The notes: generated by a model from the letters alone, not told the origin. A stretch of 47,342 nt of DNA from an uncultured Dorea sp. (GCA_910588745.1 CAJURK010000022.1:1-47342), one strand, 5' to 3'; shown: positions 1 to 7,954, counted from the stretch's first letter. Program-made: numbers and translations.

Positions 1-1
1 C

Positions 2-181
2 GTGCTGGCGGGCCTTAAGGAGCTTGGGTTTACCACCGAGCAGGTGTATACCACTTTAGAGCTGCGGATGAAATGCGGCGTAGGCAAGTGCGGACGGTGC
101 AATATCGGATCTAAGTATGTGTGCAAGGACGGTCCAGTGTTCCGTTTTGACGAGATTGACGAGCTGCCTAATGAATACTAG
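2..181 (+). CDS. C-terminal end of an FNR-like FAD/NAD(P)-binding electron-transfer subunit (partial)
   Basis: Only the last 59 codons lie in the window; the frame is open from base 2 to a TAG at 179-181. The fragment has a cysteine cluster, KCGVGKCGRC followed 9 residues later by another Cys (YVCKDGPVF). This matches the 2Fe-2S C-terminal lobe of the ferredoxin-NADP-reductase-like subunits seen in PyrK, AsrB and hydrogenase gamma subunits. Such subunits carry FAD and pass electrons between NAD(P)H and partner iron-sulfur proteins. The next two genes are an iron-sulfur subunit and a fumarate-reductase-type flavoprotein, so I infer that it feeds NAD(P)H electrons to them. The N-terminal FAD and NAD lobes are outside the window, so substrate preference cannot be judged. 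Its stop codon is formed by the CTAG edge of the inverted repeat that follows. Confidence 0.7.
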   Translation: MLAGLKELGFTTEQVYTTLELRMKCGVGKCGRCNIGSKYVCKDGPVFRFDEIDELPNEY

Positions 182-342
182 CACGTTATTGCACTAATTC
201 TTGAGTAATATGCACTCGCTGTCCGCGCCGTCTGCACGCCTGCCAACCTAGACGCAGCCCGCTGCGCCTTCGGTCAGCAAGCGCACAGATGACACGAATA
301 TCAAGCACTTATTACTTCAAGATTAATGCGACGATGCACTAG
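178..342. repeat. 165-bp imperfect inverted repeat with CTAG at both ends
   Basis: The segment folds back on itself. Bases 178-215 pair with 305-342, and 216-248 pair with 272-304. A small inner hairpin sits at 253-266 (CGCAG/CTGCG around CCCG). In the 33-base inner arm I count 12 mismatches, 11 of them transitions. Nine of these become G-U pairs in a minus-strand RNA and only two in a plus-strand RNA. Both ends read CTAG; the left one supplies the TAG stop of the upstream gene. It fills most of the space between two genes that should form one operon. It could be a miniature inverted-repeat transposable element with a 4-bp target, or a structured RNA processing site. No transposase is present. 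Confidence 0.7.
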
Positions 343-371
343 TCAAATATAACGAAAGGATACAAGATAGC

Positions 372-1046
372 ATGGAAAATATGGTAAATGTATATTTTAG
401 CGGTAAGAGATACAGCGTCCCGGCAGACCTTACGATTATGACCGCCATGGAGTACGCTGGCTATACATGGAAAAGAGGATGCGGCTGCCGCCATGGTTTC
501 TGCGGAGCCTGCGCCACCGTATATCGGATTAAGGGCAAGAATGAGTTGAAGACCTGTCTCGCATGCCAGACCCAGGTAGAGGAAGGCATGTACGTGGCAA
601 GCATTCCTTTCTTCCCTACAGACAAGAGAACCTATGATATTGAGGAGATTAAGGCAGACCAGCGGGTTATGATGGAACTGTATCCGGAGATTTATAGCTG
701 TATCGGCTGTAATGCCTGCACAAAAGCCTGCACGCAGGATTTAAACGTGATGCAGTATATTGCATATGCGCAGCGGGGCGAGTTTGAGAAATGCGCGGAG
801 GAATCCTTCGACTGCATCGGCTGCGGATGCTGTACCGTAAGATGTCCGGCGGGAATTTCCCACCCCCACGTAGGCGTTCTGGCAAGACGTCTTACAGGAA
901 AGTATATCGCGCCTAAGACAGAGCATCTTGCAAACCGCGTTGAAGAGATCAATAAAGGCGAATACGACGGACTGATCGAGCAGATCATGCAGAAACCGAT
1001 TACGGAGATGCAAGAGCTGTACAATACAAGAGAGATTGAGAAATAA
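372..1046 (+). CDS. Fumarate reductase/succinate dehydrogenase-type iron-sulfur subunit
   Basis: A 224-residue electron-transfer subunit. The N-terminal half is a plant-type 2Fe-2S ferredoxin domain (Cys39-x4-Cys44-x2-Cys47, then Cys62/Cys65). The C-terminal half has two full Cx2Cx2Cx3C motifs (Cys110-120 and Cys148-158), the second followed by Pro. Classical FrdB/SdhB proteins carry one 4Fe-4S and one 3Fe-4S cluster; here the cysteines would support two 4Fe-4S clusters. No membrane segment and no CCG (HdrB-like) domain is seen, unlike TfrB. It should carry electrons from the FNR-like subunit to the flavoprotein 16 bases downstream. GAAAGGA at 354-360 supports the ATG at 372 rather than the one at 381. 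Family assignment is firm; the partners are inferred from gene order. Confidence 0.85.
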   Translation: MENMVNVYFSGKRYSVPADLTIMTAMEYAGYTWKRGCGCRHGFCGACATVYRIKGKNELKTCLACQTQVEEGMYVASIPFFPTDKRTYDIEEIKADQRVMMELYPEIYSCIGCNACTKACTQDLNVMQYIAYAQRGEFEKCAEESFDCIGCGCCTVRCPAGISHPHVGVLARRLTGKYIAPKTEHLANRVEEINKGEYDGLIEQIMQKPITEMQELYNTREIEK

Positions 1047-1062
1047 GGGAGGGACGTAAATC

Positions 1063-2673
1063 ATGTATACACCATATCCAGAGAATATGATGGAATCCAT
1101 CAAAAAGGTAGAGGCTACGAGAGCGGAACGTATGTCTACAGAGCCAAGGCGCCTGACTGCTGATGAAAAAGACGCTCTCCTGAAAGAATTCCATCCGGAC
1201 TACAATCCGGATGCGTTCGCAGAGATTAAAGTAGGTCCCAACAAAGGACAGAAAGCGCCGCTGGAACTGGCGGAAATGCTGCATTCCACAAGCCGTATCG
1301 TGAATGAAGAAGTGGATATTACGAAAGTGGATTATGACGTAGACGTGCTGGTAATCGGCGGCGGGGGAGCCGGCTCTTCCTGCGCTATTGAAGCGCACAA
1401 CGCAGGCGCGGATGTTATGATCGTAACGAAGCTGCGGATCGGCGACGCGAATACAATGATGGCGGAAGGCGGAATCCAGGCGGCGGATAAGGAAAACGAT
1501 TCTCCGGTACAGCATTATTTAGACTGCTTCGGCGGCGGACATTTTGCGGCAAGGCCGGAGCTGGTGAAACGCCTTGTTATGGAGGCGCCCGACGCGATTA
1601 AATGGCTGAACGAGCTTGGCGTTATGTTTGACAAGGACGGAGACGGACGTATGGTAACCACCCACGGCGGCGGTACTTCCAGAAAGAGGATGCATGCGTG
1701 TAAGGATTATTCCGGAGCGGAGATTATGCGCACCCTCCGGGACGAGGTATTAAACCGCCAGATACCGGTGGTAGAATTCACCTCTGCGGTAGAGATTATC
1801 AAAGACGAGAAAGGCCAGGCGGCAGGCGCGGTTCTGCTTAATATGGAAACCGGAGATTATTCCGTTGCAAGGGCGAAGACGGTTGTGATTGCGACCGGCG
1901 GCGCGGGAAGAATGCACTACCAGGGATTTCCGACCTCGAACCACTACGGGGCGACGGCAGACGGGCTTGTACTGGGATACAGGGCGGGAGTGCCGCTTCT
2001 TTATCAGGATTCCATCCAGTATCATCCTACAGGCGTAGCGCATCCGGTACAGATCCGGGGGGCTCTTGTTACAGAGAAGGTTCGTTCTGTTGGAGCGCAG
2101 CTTGTAAACGCCAATGGAGAAGCCTATATTCATCCGTTAGAGACCCGTGATGTAAATGCATCCGGCGTTATCCGTGAGTGCAGGGAAGGGCGCGGCGTAG
2201 AGGCTCCCGGAGGACAGCAGGGCGTATGGCTTGATACGCCGATGATCGAGATCCTTGGCGGAGAGGGAACCATTGAGAAGCGGATCCCGGCAATGTTCCG
2301 TATGTATATGAATTATGGAATTGATATGAGGAAAGTGCCGATCTTAATCTATCCTACGCTGCACTATCAGAACGGCGGTCTTGAGATTGACGGGGAGGGC
2401 TTTACCAAAACAATTCCGAACCTGTTGGCGGCCGGAGAGGCAGCGGGCGGAATTCACGGAAGAAACAGGCTGATGGGCAATTCCTTGCTTGACGTGATTG
2501 TATTTGGCCGGAATGCAGGTAAGAAAGCTGCCGCAAAGGCAAAGGAAGTGGAACTGGGCGCTATGAATCTTGACCATGTGGCAGGCTATGACAAGGCGTT
2601 AAAAGAGGCTTCTATCGATACGGAGGAAGTATCGCCGAAGCTCCTTCCAAAGTACGCGCGCCACGAGAGATAG
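1063..2673 (+). CDS. Soluble fumarate reductase/succinate dehydrogenase-type flavoprotein
   Basis: A 536-residue FAD protein of the FrdA/SdhA/NadB family, expected to reduce fumarate to succinate, or the reverse. A Rossmann FAD motif (VLVIGGGGAGSS) begins near residue 96 after a roughly 90-residue leader. Family blocks follow: MMAEGGIQAA, HPTG, the Arg-containing TEKVRS block and GRNRLMGNSLLD. The position that holds the covalent-FAD histidine in E. coli FrdA (SHT) reads ANT here (Asn130), so FAD is probably bound non-covalently, as in soluble fumarate reductases and L-aspartate oxidase. There is no signal peptide and no anchor subunit nearby. A strong GGGAGGG site precedes the ATG. The downstream fumarase genes favour a fumarate/succinate role over aspartate oxidation; NadB activity is less likely but not excluded. 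Confidence 0.85.
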   Translation: MYTPYPENMMESIKKVEATRAERMSTEPRRLTADEKDALLKEFHPDYNPDAFAEIKVGPNKGQKAPLELAEMLHSTSRIVNEEVDITKVDYDVDVLVIGGGGAGSSCAIEAHNAGADVMIVTKLRIGDANTMMAEGGIQAADKENDSPVQHYLDCFGGGHFAARPELVKRLVMEAPDAIKWLNELGVMFDKDGDGRMVTTHGGGTSRKRMHACKDYSGAEIMRTLRDEVLNRQIPVVEFTSAVEIIKDEKGQAAGAVLLNMETGDYSVARAKTVVIATGGAGRMHYQGFPTSNHYGATADGLVLGYRAGVPLLYQDSIQYHPTGVAHPVQIRGALVTEKVRSVGAQLVNANGEAYIHPLETRDVNASGVIRECREGRGVEAPGGQQGVWLDTPMIEILGGEGTIEKRIPAMFRMYMNYGIDMRKVPILIYPTLHYQNGGLEIDGEGFTKTIPNLLAAGEAAGGIHGRNRLMGNSLLDVIVFGRNAGKKAAAKAKEVELGAMNLDHVAGYDKALKEASIDTEEVSPKLLPKYARHER

Positions 2674-2677
2674 GAAA

Positions 2678-2750
2678 GTCTGCTTGCCCGCGGGGGTGGT
2701 TCTAAGGAGGCGGGACGGCGGCGAATCCGCTTTTCCCCGGCGGGCAGGAC
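2678..2750. repeat. GC-rich inverted repeat between flavoprotein and fumarase genes
   Basis: Bases 2678-2695 pair imperfectly with 2735-2750 (GCCCGC with GCGGGC at the core), and a small GCGG/CCGC hairpin lies inside. There is no T-run, so it is more likely an RNA stability or processing element, or a repeat, than a terminator. It splits the operon into an electron-transfer half and a fumarase half. Confidence 0.5.
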
Positions 2751-2783
2751 GGAGTGGAAAAAGTATATGAAGGAGATTAGACT

Positions 2784-3626
2784 ATGCGTGAGATAGATGT
2801 GAGCAAAATTACAGACGTGGTAGAAAAGCTCTGTATCGCGGCAAACGAACACCTTCCGGAGGACGTGAAGCACGCGATCAGGGACTGCCGCGCCTGTGAA
2901 GACGGCGAGATTGCAAAGGGCGTTCTTGACAATATCATCGAGAACTTTGAGATTGCCGACAAAGAGTGCGTGCCGATTTGCCAGGATACCGGCATGGCAT
3001 GCGTATTTCTTGAGATCGGGCAGGACGTACATTTGACCGGCGGCAATCTTGCGGACGCGGTTGACGAGGGCGTACGCAGGGGTTATGACAAGGGGTATCT
3101 GCGGAAATCCGTTGTGAAGGATCCGGTGCGCAGAGGCAATACCGGAGACAACACACCGGCAATGCTTTATACGGAGATCGTGCCGGGGGAAGAGATTAAG
3201 GTTACCGTTGGGCCGAAGGGTTTCGGAAGCGAGAATATGAGCCAGATCCGTATGTTCAAGCCTTCCCATGGTCTGCAGGGAATCAAGGATTTTATTCTTG
3301 AAGCGGTAGAGACTGCGGGGCCGAACCCGTGTCCGCCGATGGTAGTAGGCGTAGGAATCGGAGGAACCTTTGACAAGGCGGCTCTTCTGGCGAAAAAGGC
3401 GCTGATGCGTCCGGTGGATTCTTCCAACCCAGATGAATTCTATGCGGATCTTGAGAAAGAGATGTTAGAAAAGATTAACCAGCTTGGAATCGGTCCCCAG
3501 GGCTTTGGCGGAAAGACCACGGCCATCGGGTTAAATATTGAGACGCTGCCGACACATATTGCGGGCATGCCATGCGCGGTGAATATCAACTGCCATGTAA
3601 CGCGCCATAAAACGGAGGTGATTTAG
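2784..3626 (+). CDS. Fumarate hydratase class I, alpha subunit (FumA N-terminal type)
   Basis: A 280-residue protein of the TtdA/fumarase alpha family, which forms the 4Fe-4S-bearing half of two-subunit class I fumarases. Family motifs include CQDTGMACVF, the GNTGDNTPAML stretch, KGFGSENMSQ and a glycine-rich GVGIGGTFDKAA segment. The enzyme hydrates fumarate to malate reversibly using an oxygen-sensitive cluster. Tartrate dehydratase is the alternative reading of the same fold. Fumarase is favoured because the gene follows a fumarate-reductase-type flavoprotein. The beta subunit starts at the base after this stop codon, so the two are translationally coupled. GAAGGAG lies upstream of the ATG. 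Confidence 0.9.
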   Translation: MREIDVSKITDVVEKLCIAANEHLPEDVKHAIRDCRACEDGEIAKGVLDNIIENFEIADKECVPICQDTGMACVFLEIGQDVHLTGGNLADAVDEGVRRGYDKGYLRKSVVKDPVRRGNTGDNTPAMLYTEIVPGEEIKVTVGPKGFGSENMSQIRMFKPSHGLQGIKDFILEAVETAGPNPCPPMVVGVGIGGTFDKAALLAKKALMRPVDSSNPDEFYADLEKEMLEKINQLGIGPQGFGGKTTAIGLNIETLPTHIAGMPCAVNINCHVTRHKTEVI

Positions 3627-4187
3627 ATGGCTGCAAGAAAAATTACATTACCGCTTACCGAGGAACTTGCAAAGACTCTACACGCCGGAGACAGCGTGTT
3701 GGCGACCGGAACCATCTATACTTCCCGGGACGCGGGACACAAGCGGATGTGCGAGGCTTTGGCAAGGGGCGAGCAGATTCCCTTTGACCCTGCGGACGCT
3801 ACCATTTACTATGTAGGGCCGACCCCCGCGAAACCGGGACAGGTCATTGGCTCCGCGGGGCCGACCACCAGCGGGCGTATGGACGCGTATGCGCCAACCA
3901 TGATGTCGGTAGGCGCAAGGGGCATGATTGGAAAGGGCGCCCGTCTTCCGGAGGTAGTGGAAGCTATGAAGAAATATAACGGCGTATACTTTGGAGCCAT
4001 CGGCGGAGCAGGCGCGCTTCTTGCAAAATGCATCAAGAAAGCGGAGCTGATTGCCTATGAAGATTTAGGAGCGGAGGCTTTGAGGAAGCTGTACGTAGAG
4101 GATATGCCGTTAGTCGTGATCATCGACAGCGAGGGCAATAATCTGTACGAAAGCGGACGCGCCGCTTACCTTGAGGAACACAAGTAG
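3627..4187 (+). CDS. Fumarate hydratase class I, beta subunit (FumA C-terminal type)
   Basis: A 186-residue partner of the preceding alpha subunit, matching the C-terminal domain of single-chain class I fumarases and TtdB. Recognisable blocks are SAGPTTSGRMDAYAP, GARGMIGKG and YFGAIGGAGALLAKCI, which line the substrate site in this family. Its length is usual for the beta chain. The ATG abuts the alpha stop codon, and the ribosome site (GGAGGTG) lies in the end of the alpha gene. With alpha it should interconvert malate and fumarate in the cytosol. Confidence 0.9.
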   Translation: MAARKITLPLTEELAKTLHAGDSVLATGTIYTSRDAGHKRMCEALARGEQIPFDPADATIYYVGPTPAKPGQVIGSAGPTTSGRMDAYAPTMMSVGARGMIGKGARLPEVVEAMKKYNGVYFGAIGGAGALLAKCIKKAELIAYEDLGAEALRKLYVEDMPLVVIIDSEGNNLYESGRAAYLEEHK

Positions 4188-4203
4188 AAGGGAGTCGTAA
4201 GAC

Positions 4204-5415
4204 ATGGAGTTGTTTGGAGGAATATTAGCGGTAAAGGCTGTGGTATTTCTTACATTTTCGGTTTTTGCAATTGCGGCGGTTGGTTACGCAATTGGGAAAA
4301 TAACGATAAAAGGAATCAACCTCGGAACTGCCGGAGTATTTATCGTAGCGTTGGTCTATGGCTGTCTGCTATACGGAAAGCTGTCGGATAATCTGATGGC
4401 AGGGGATGTATCGTTTTCTACAGAAGCGTTGAAAATTGTCGAGAATATGGGGTTGATTTTCTTTGTAACCTCGGTTGGATTTATTGCGGGACCGAATTTT
4501 TTCGGAAATCTTAAGCGGAATTTTAAGTCTTACGTACTGCTTGGCGCGGTGATCATCTTAGCGGCCGCGGCTACTTGTGTGGCGTGTATCCTAGTAGGCG
4601 GGCAGTTTACAGATCTGAGCCACGAGCAGTTCCGGGCGATTCTGGTAGGAATTTTATCCGGAGCGCTTACAAGCACTCCTGCGTTTTCCGCGTCAAAGGC
4701 TGCGGTAGGGGCGGATTTGGAAGCGCTGGTATCGGTAGGCTACGGTATCTCCTATCTGTTCGGCGTTGTGGGCGTGGTATTGTTCGTACAGATCATTCCG
4801 AAGCTCATGAAGGCGGATATGAACGCGGAGGTAGCGAAGATTACCGTGAAAGAAGGCGGGGGAAGCAAGCGGAAGAACCTGATCCTGACGGAAGTGGATG
4901 AATTTGGATTTTTTGCATTTTCCCTGGCGGCAATCGTTGGAGTTCTGGTTGGAAGCGTCAGCTACATGAACTTTTCCCTGACAACTACAGGCGGCTGCCT
5001 TTTGACGGCGCTGATATTCGGTCATTACGGACACGTCGGAAAGATTTCCATCGTGCCGAAGAGTTCTACGCTGAAAATGCTGAGAGAACTTGGGCTGATG
5101 CTGTTTTTGATCGGGGCGGGAGTGTCCGGCGGAGCAAAGTTCGTAGAATACTTTGAGCCGGTGTACTTCCTCTATGGGGCGATCATGACGGTTCTGCCGA
5201 TGATCGTCGGATTTATCATTGCGAAGAATCTGCTGAAGCTGCCGCTCTTAAACAACCTTGGTTCCCTGACCGGAGGAATGACGAGTACCCCCGCGCTTGG
5301 AACGCTGATTAATATGGCGGGAACAGAGGATATTGCATCAGCTTACGCGGCTACCTATCCAATCGCATTGATTGCGGTGGTGCTGGCGTCGCAGCTAATT
5401 ATATTGTTCTGTTAA
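4204..5415 (+). CDS. AspT/YidE-YbjL family transporter, putative C4-dicarboxylate or aspartate exchanger
   Basis: A 403-residue polytopic membrane protein with two homologous halves. Each half carries the family signature: GALTSTPAFSAS near residue 158 and GGMTSTPALGTL near residue 358. The AspT family includes aspartate:alanine exchangers and succinate exporters. In AspT the two membrane halves are separated by two cytosolic TrkA_C domains. Here only a short charged linker (about residues 200-225) separates them, so those regulatory domains are absent. It lies 16 bases after the fumarase beta gene and closes the operon. I infer transport of succinate, fumarate, malate or aspartate; the exact substrate is not shown by the sequence. 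Confidence 0.75.
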   Translation: MELFGGILAVKAVVFLTFSVFAIAAVGYAIGKITIKGINLGTAGVFIVALVYGCLLYGKLSDNLMAGDVSFSTEALKIVENMGLIFFVTSVGFIAGPNFFGNLKRNFKSYVLLGAVIILAAAATCVACILVGGQFTDLSHEQFRAILVGILSGALTSTPAFSASKAAVGADLEALVSVGYGISYLFGVVGVVLFVQIIPKLMKADMNAEVAKITVKEGGGSKRKNLILTEVDEFGFFAFSLAAIVGVLVGSVSYMNFSLTTTGGCLLTALIFGHYGHVGKISIVPKSSTLKMLRELGLMLFLIGAGVSGGAKFVEYFEPVYFLYGAIMTVLPMIVGFIIAKNLLKLPLLNNLGSLTGGMTSTPALGTLINMAGTEDIASAYAATYPIALIAVVLASQLIILFC

Positions 5416-5459
5416 AGCATGCTGATCGGACGTAATGTCCAATAACATAAGACTCAATA

Positions 5460-5498
5460 CGGGCGAAGTGAAAGAAGCGTATTCTTTTACTTCGCCCG
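5460..5498 (+). terminator. Hairpin after the fumarate operon, probable terminator
   Basis: A 17-bp stem with one G-T pair (CGGGCGAAG... / ...CTTCGCCCG) and a 5-base loop lies 45 bases after the transporter stop. The T-run is missing (CTTCCGTTA follows), so intrinsic termination may be weak or may need Rho. Confidence 0.5.
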
Positions 5499-5525
5499 CT
5501 TCCGTTATGGATAGATGGAAATGGA

Positions 5526-5554
5526 TTGTGAAATAAAAGCAGATAGAGTATAAT
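5526..5554 (+). promoter_or_regulatory. Promoter for the AAA/PD-(D/E)XK gene
   Basis: TTGTGA at 5526-5531 and a perfect TATAAT at 5549-5554 are separated by 17 bases, a good sigma-A-type promoter. It lies about 34 bases ahead of the chosen ATG and just after the operon hairpin, so the next gene is an independent unit. Confidence 0.65.
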
Positions 5555-5587
5555 GTGAGAAATGATATATTAGGCGGAGGTGCAGGG

Positions 5588-7294
5588 ATGAAAAAACCAT
5601 TGCCAATCGGCGTTGACAATTTTAAAAAAATGATCGCCGACGGTTATTATTATATAGACAAAACAATGTTCATAAAAGAATTGGTTGATCTGAAAGGCGA
5701 AGTGAACCTGTTTACACGTCCAAGACGATTTGGAAAGACTTTAAATTTGAGCATGCTCCGCTACTTTTTTGAGGATACGGGAAATAAAGAAGGAAATGAG
5801 CAGAATAAAGCTCTTTTTCAGGGGATGAAGATTATGGAAGCCGGGGAAGGCTGCACAAATCAGATGGGAATGTATCCTGTATTTGAACTGACGCTGAAAT
5901 CGGCAAAACAAGAAGACTACGATATGGCGTACTACATGATACAGACGGCAGTCAGCACAGAATTTGAACGGCACAGAGTCATTGTAGAACATGGAAAGGA
6001 ATTCTTGTCTGTCAGGGAATATGAGCAGTATACCGCTATTGCGGATGGAAAGGCGGAAGAGAAAACAGTAAGGAATTCCCTGCAGCTTTTCTGCCAGTGT
6101 ATGCACAAGATTACCGGAAAGAATACGGTTATCCTGATTGACGAGTACGACGTTCCGTTAGAAAGCGCGTATTTCAGGGACTTTTATGAGAAGATGGTCG
6201 GATTGATCCGTTCGCTGTTTGAAGCGGCATTAAAGACGAATCCATATTTACAGTTTGCGGTTATTACAGGGTGTCTGCGGATTTCAAAGGAAAGTATATT
6301 TACCGGGTTAAACCATCTTAATATTATTTCTGTGCTTGATAAAAAATACAGCGAGCATTTTGGGTTTACAGAGCAAGAAGTGATACGGATGATGTCTTAT
6401 TACGAAGCTGCGAGTCGTTTTCCAACAATGAAAGAATGGTATGACGGATATTTGTTTGGCGATACGGAAGTCTATAATCCGTGGAGCGTAATTAAATATT
6501 TATATGATTTACATTCGGACGTAGACGCGTTTCCTCATCCCTATTGGAGTAATACCAGTTCCAATGATATTGTTAGAGACTTGATCGTAAGGGCGGACCG
6601 TGAAACAAAAGGGAAGATTGAGACGCTGTTAAACGGCGGAACCTTAGACATTCAGGTGCATGAAGAGATTACTTACGGAGATATGCGCGGTAATGGGGAG
6701 AATTTGTGGAATTTCCTTTATTTTACCGGATATCTGACAAAGGAAAGCGAGTACTTTAAGGAGTCGTCTATCTTTTTGCGGGCGCGGATTCCCAATATAG
6801 AAGTAAAGACAATTTATCAGAACACGATATTAAATTGGATGCGGGATATCATAAGAAAAGAAGATTTTCACGATTTGTACCGCGCAATGGAGGAGGGAGA
6901 CGCGCAAAGGATGACAGAGCTGCTAAACAGGCAGCTTTTCCGTACAATCAGCTTCTACGACAGCGCAGAAAATTTTTACCATGGATTTCTTACCGGCATA
7001 TTAAGCCAGAGTGAGAATTATTTGGTAAAATCCAACCGGGAATCGGGGAATGGGCGTTCAGATATTATGGTGAAGAGTCCGTCCTTAAGGGGCAGGTCGT
7101 TTGTTCTGGAAGTAAAGGTTTCCGATACGGTGGATGATTTGGAACATGACGCGGAACAAGCGCTGCGGCAGATTTATGATAAAAGGTATATGGAGGAACT
7201 GCGTGCCGAAGGATACCGGAAGATTGGCTGCTATGGAATATCATTTTTCCGAAAAGACTGCGAGGTTCGGTTTGGAACGGAAACCAGTTTTTAA
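5588..7294 (+). CDS. AAA-ATPase-like protein with C-terminal PD-(D/E)XK nuclease domain
   Basis: A 568-residue protein of a family common in gut anaerobes (AAA-ATPase_like plus PDDEXK_9). The N-terminus has LPIGVDNF and a P-loop variant RPRRFGKT (about residues 44-51), with a Walker B-type LIDEYD near residue 190. The C-terminus has the nuclease-like pattern RSDI ... LEVKV (Asp, then Glu-x-Lys). The biological role is unknown; links to mobile elements or defence have been suggested for such families, but nothing here proves it. The first in-frame start is GTG at 5555; GGAGG at 5576-5580, 7 bases before ATG 5588, decides for the ATG. Base composition is more AT-rich than the operon before it, which fits gain by transfer. 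It has its own promoter. Confidence 0.8.
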   Translation: MKKPLPIGVDNFKKMIADGYYYIDKTMFIKELVDLKGEVNLFTRPRRFGKTLNLSMLRYFFEDTGNKEGNEQNKALFQGMKIMEAGEGCTNQMGMYPVFELTLKSAKQEDYDMAYYMIQTAVSTEFERHRVIVEHGKEFLSVREYEQYTAIADGKAEEKTVRNSLQLFCQCMHKITGKNTVILIDEYDVPLESAYFRDFYEKMVGLIRSLFEAALKTNPYLQFAVITGCLRISKESIFTGLNHLNIISVLDKKYSEHFGFTEQEVIRMMSYYEAASRFPTMKEWYDGYLFGDTEVYNPWSVIKYLYDLHSDVDAFPHPYWSNTSSNDIVRDLIVRADRETKGKIETLLNGGTLDIQVHEEITYGDMRGNGENLWNFLYFTGYLTKESEYFKESSIFLRARIPNIEVKTIYQNTILNWMRDIIRKEDFHDLYRAMEEGDAQRMTELLNRQLFRTISFYDSAENFYHGFLTGILSQSENYLVKSNRESGNGRSDIMVKSPSLRGRSFVLEVKVSDTVDDLEHDAEQALRQIYDKRYMEELRAEGYRKIGCYGISFFRKDCEVRFGTETSF

Positions 7295-7348
7295 AGGTTT
7301 TTTTGAGAAATTTATGATAGTTTAAAATAATAGGAAGGAGTGTGGAAA

Positions 7349-7954
7349 ATGATTCTTATGACGATAATTCCAATTATTTTAACGTTAGGACCGGCCATGA
7401 TTTATCAGGCCGTGCAGTTTCTATGGGGAAGGAAGACGACGGCGTTTCACTGTATCTGGACGTATATTATGATGGTCTATGTCCGGCTTGTTTTTTCTGT
7501 GACAGGAATCGGTTCCGTGTGGGACATTATCGAAAAAGGCGGGCTTGCGCCCACGCTGAGGCTGGCTCATATCAATTTGGTTCCGTTGCAGTCGGCAGGG
7601 TTATTTACTTATTGTACCAATGCAATTATGTTTATGCCGCTTGGCTTTCTGCTCCCATATATATGGAAACATTACAGAAATCCATGGAAGACGGCTTCGG
7701 TTGGATTGATTTTTTCTGTGTTGATTGAAGCCGCGCAATTGCCTACCAGCCGTCTTGCGGATATTGACGACGTAATGATGAATACGCTGGGGACGTTTTT
7801 GGGTTATATGGTTTGGAGAGTGATTGGACCGCATTTCTTTAATAGGAAAGAAGGGCTGCGGACAATTTCGCTGAGTAATTGGGAACCGGTTATTTATATT
7901 GTTTCAGCCTGCGTCGGGACGTTTCTGCTTTATAGCTGGAAATGGTTTATCTAA
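7349..7954 (+). CDS. VanZ-like membrane protein
   Basis: A 201-residue protein with about five hydrophobic segments and the VanZ-family pattern: NLVPLQSAG, then NAIMFMPLGFLLPYI, and an acidic RLADIDDVMMNTLGTFLGY block before the last helices. VanZ proteins are linked to low-level teicoplanin resistance in enterococci, but most members have no known function. AAGGAG at 7335-7340 places the start at ATG 7349; the upstream GTG at 7340 overlaps that site and is unlikely. It follows the AAA gene by about 50 bases in the same direction and could be co-transcribed. No van cluster is nearby. Confidence 0.8.
   Translation: MILMTIIPIILTLGPAMIYQAVQFLWGRKTTAFHCIWTYIMMVYVRLVFSVTGIGSVWDIIEKGGLAPTLRLAHINLVPLQSAGLFTYCTNAIMFMPLGFLLPYIWKHYRNPWKTASVGLIFSVLIEAAQLPTSRLADIDDVMMNTLGTFLGYMVWRVIGPHFFNRKEGLRTISLSNWEPVIYIVSACVGTFLLYSWKWFI

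Noticed and set aside
2690..2705. GGGTGGTTC sequence that recalls a T-box core
   Set aside because: The conserved GGTGGNACC pattern is not met, there is no specifier stem or terminator, and the gene downstream is fumarase.
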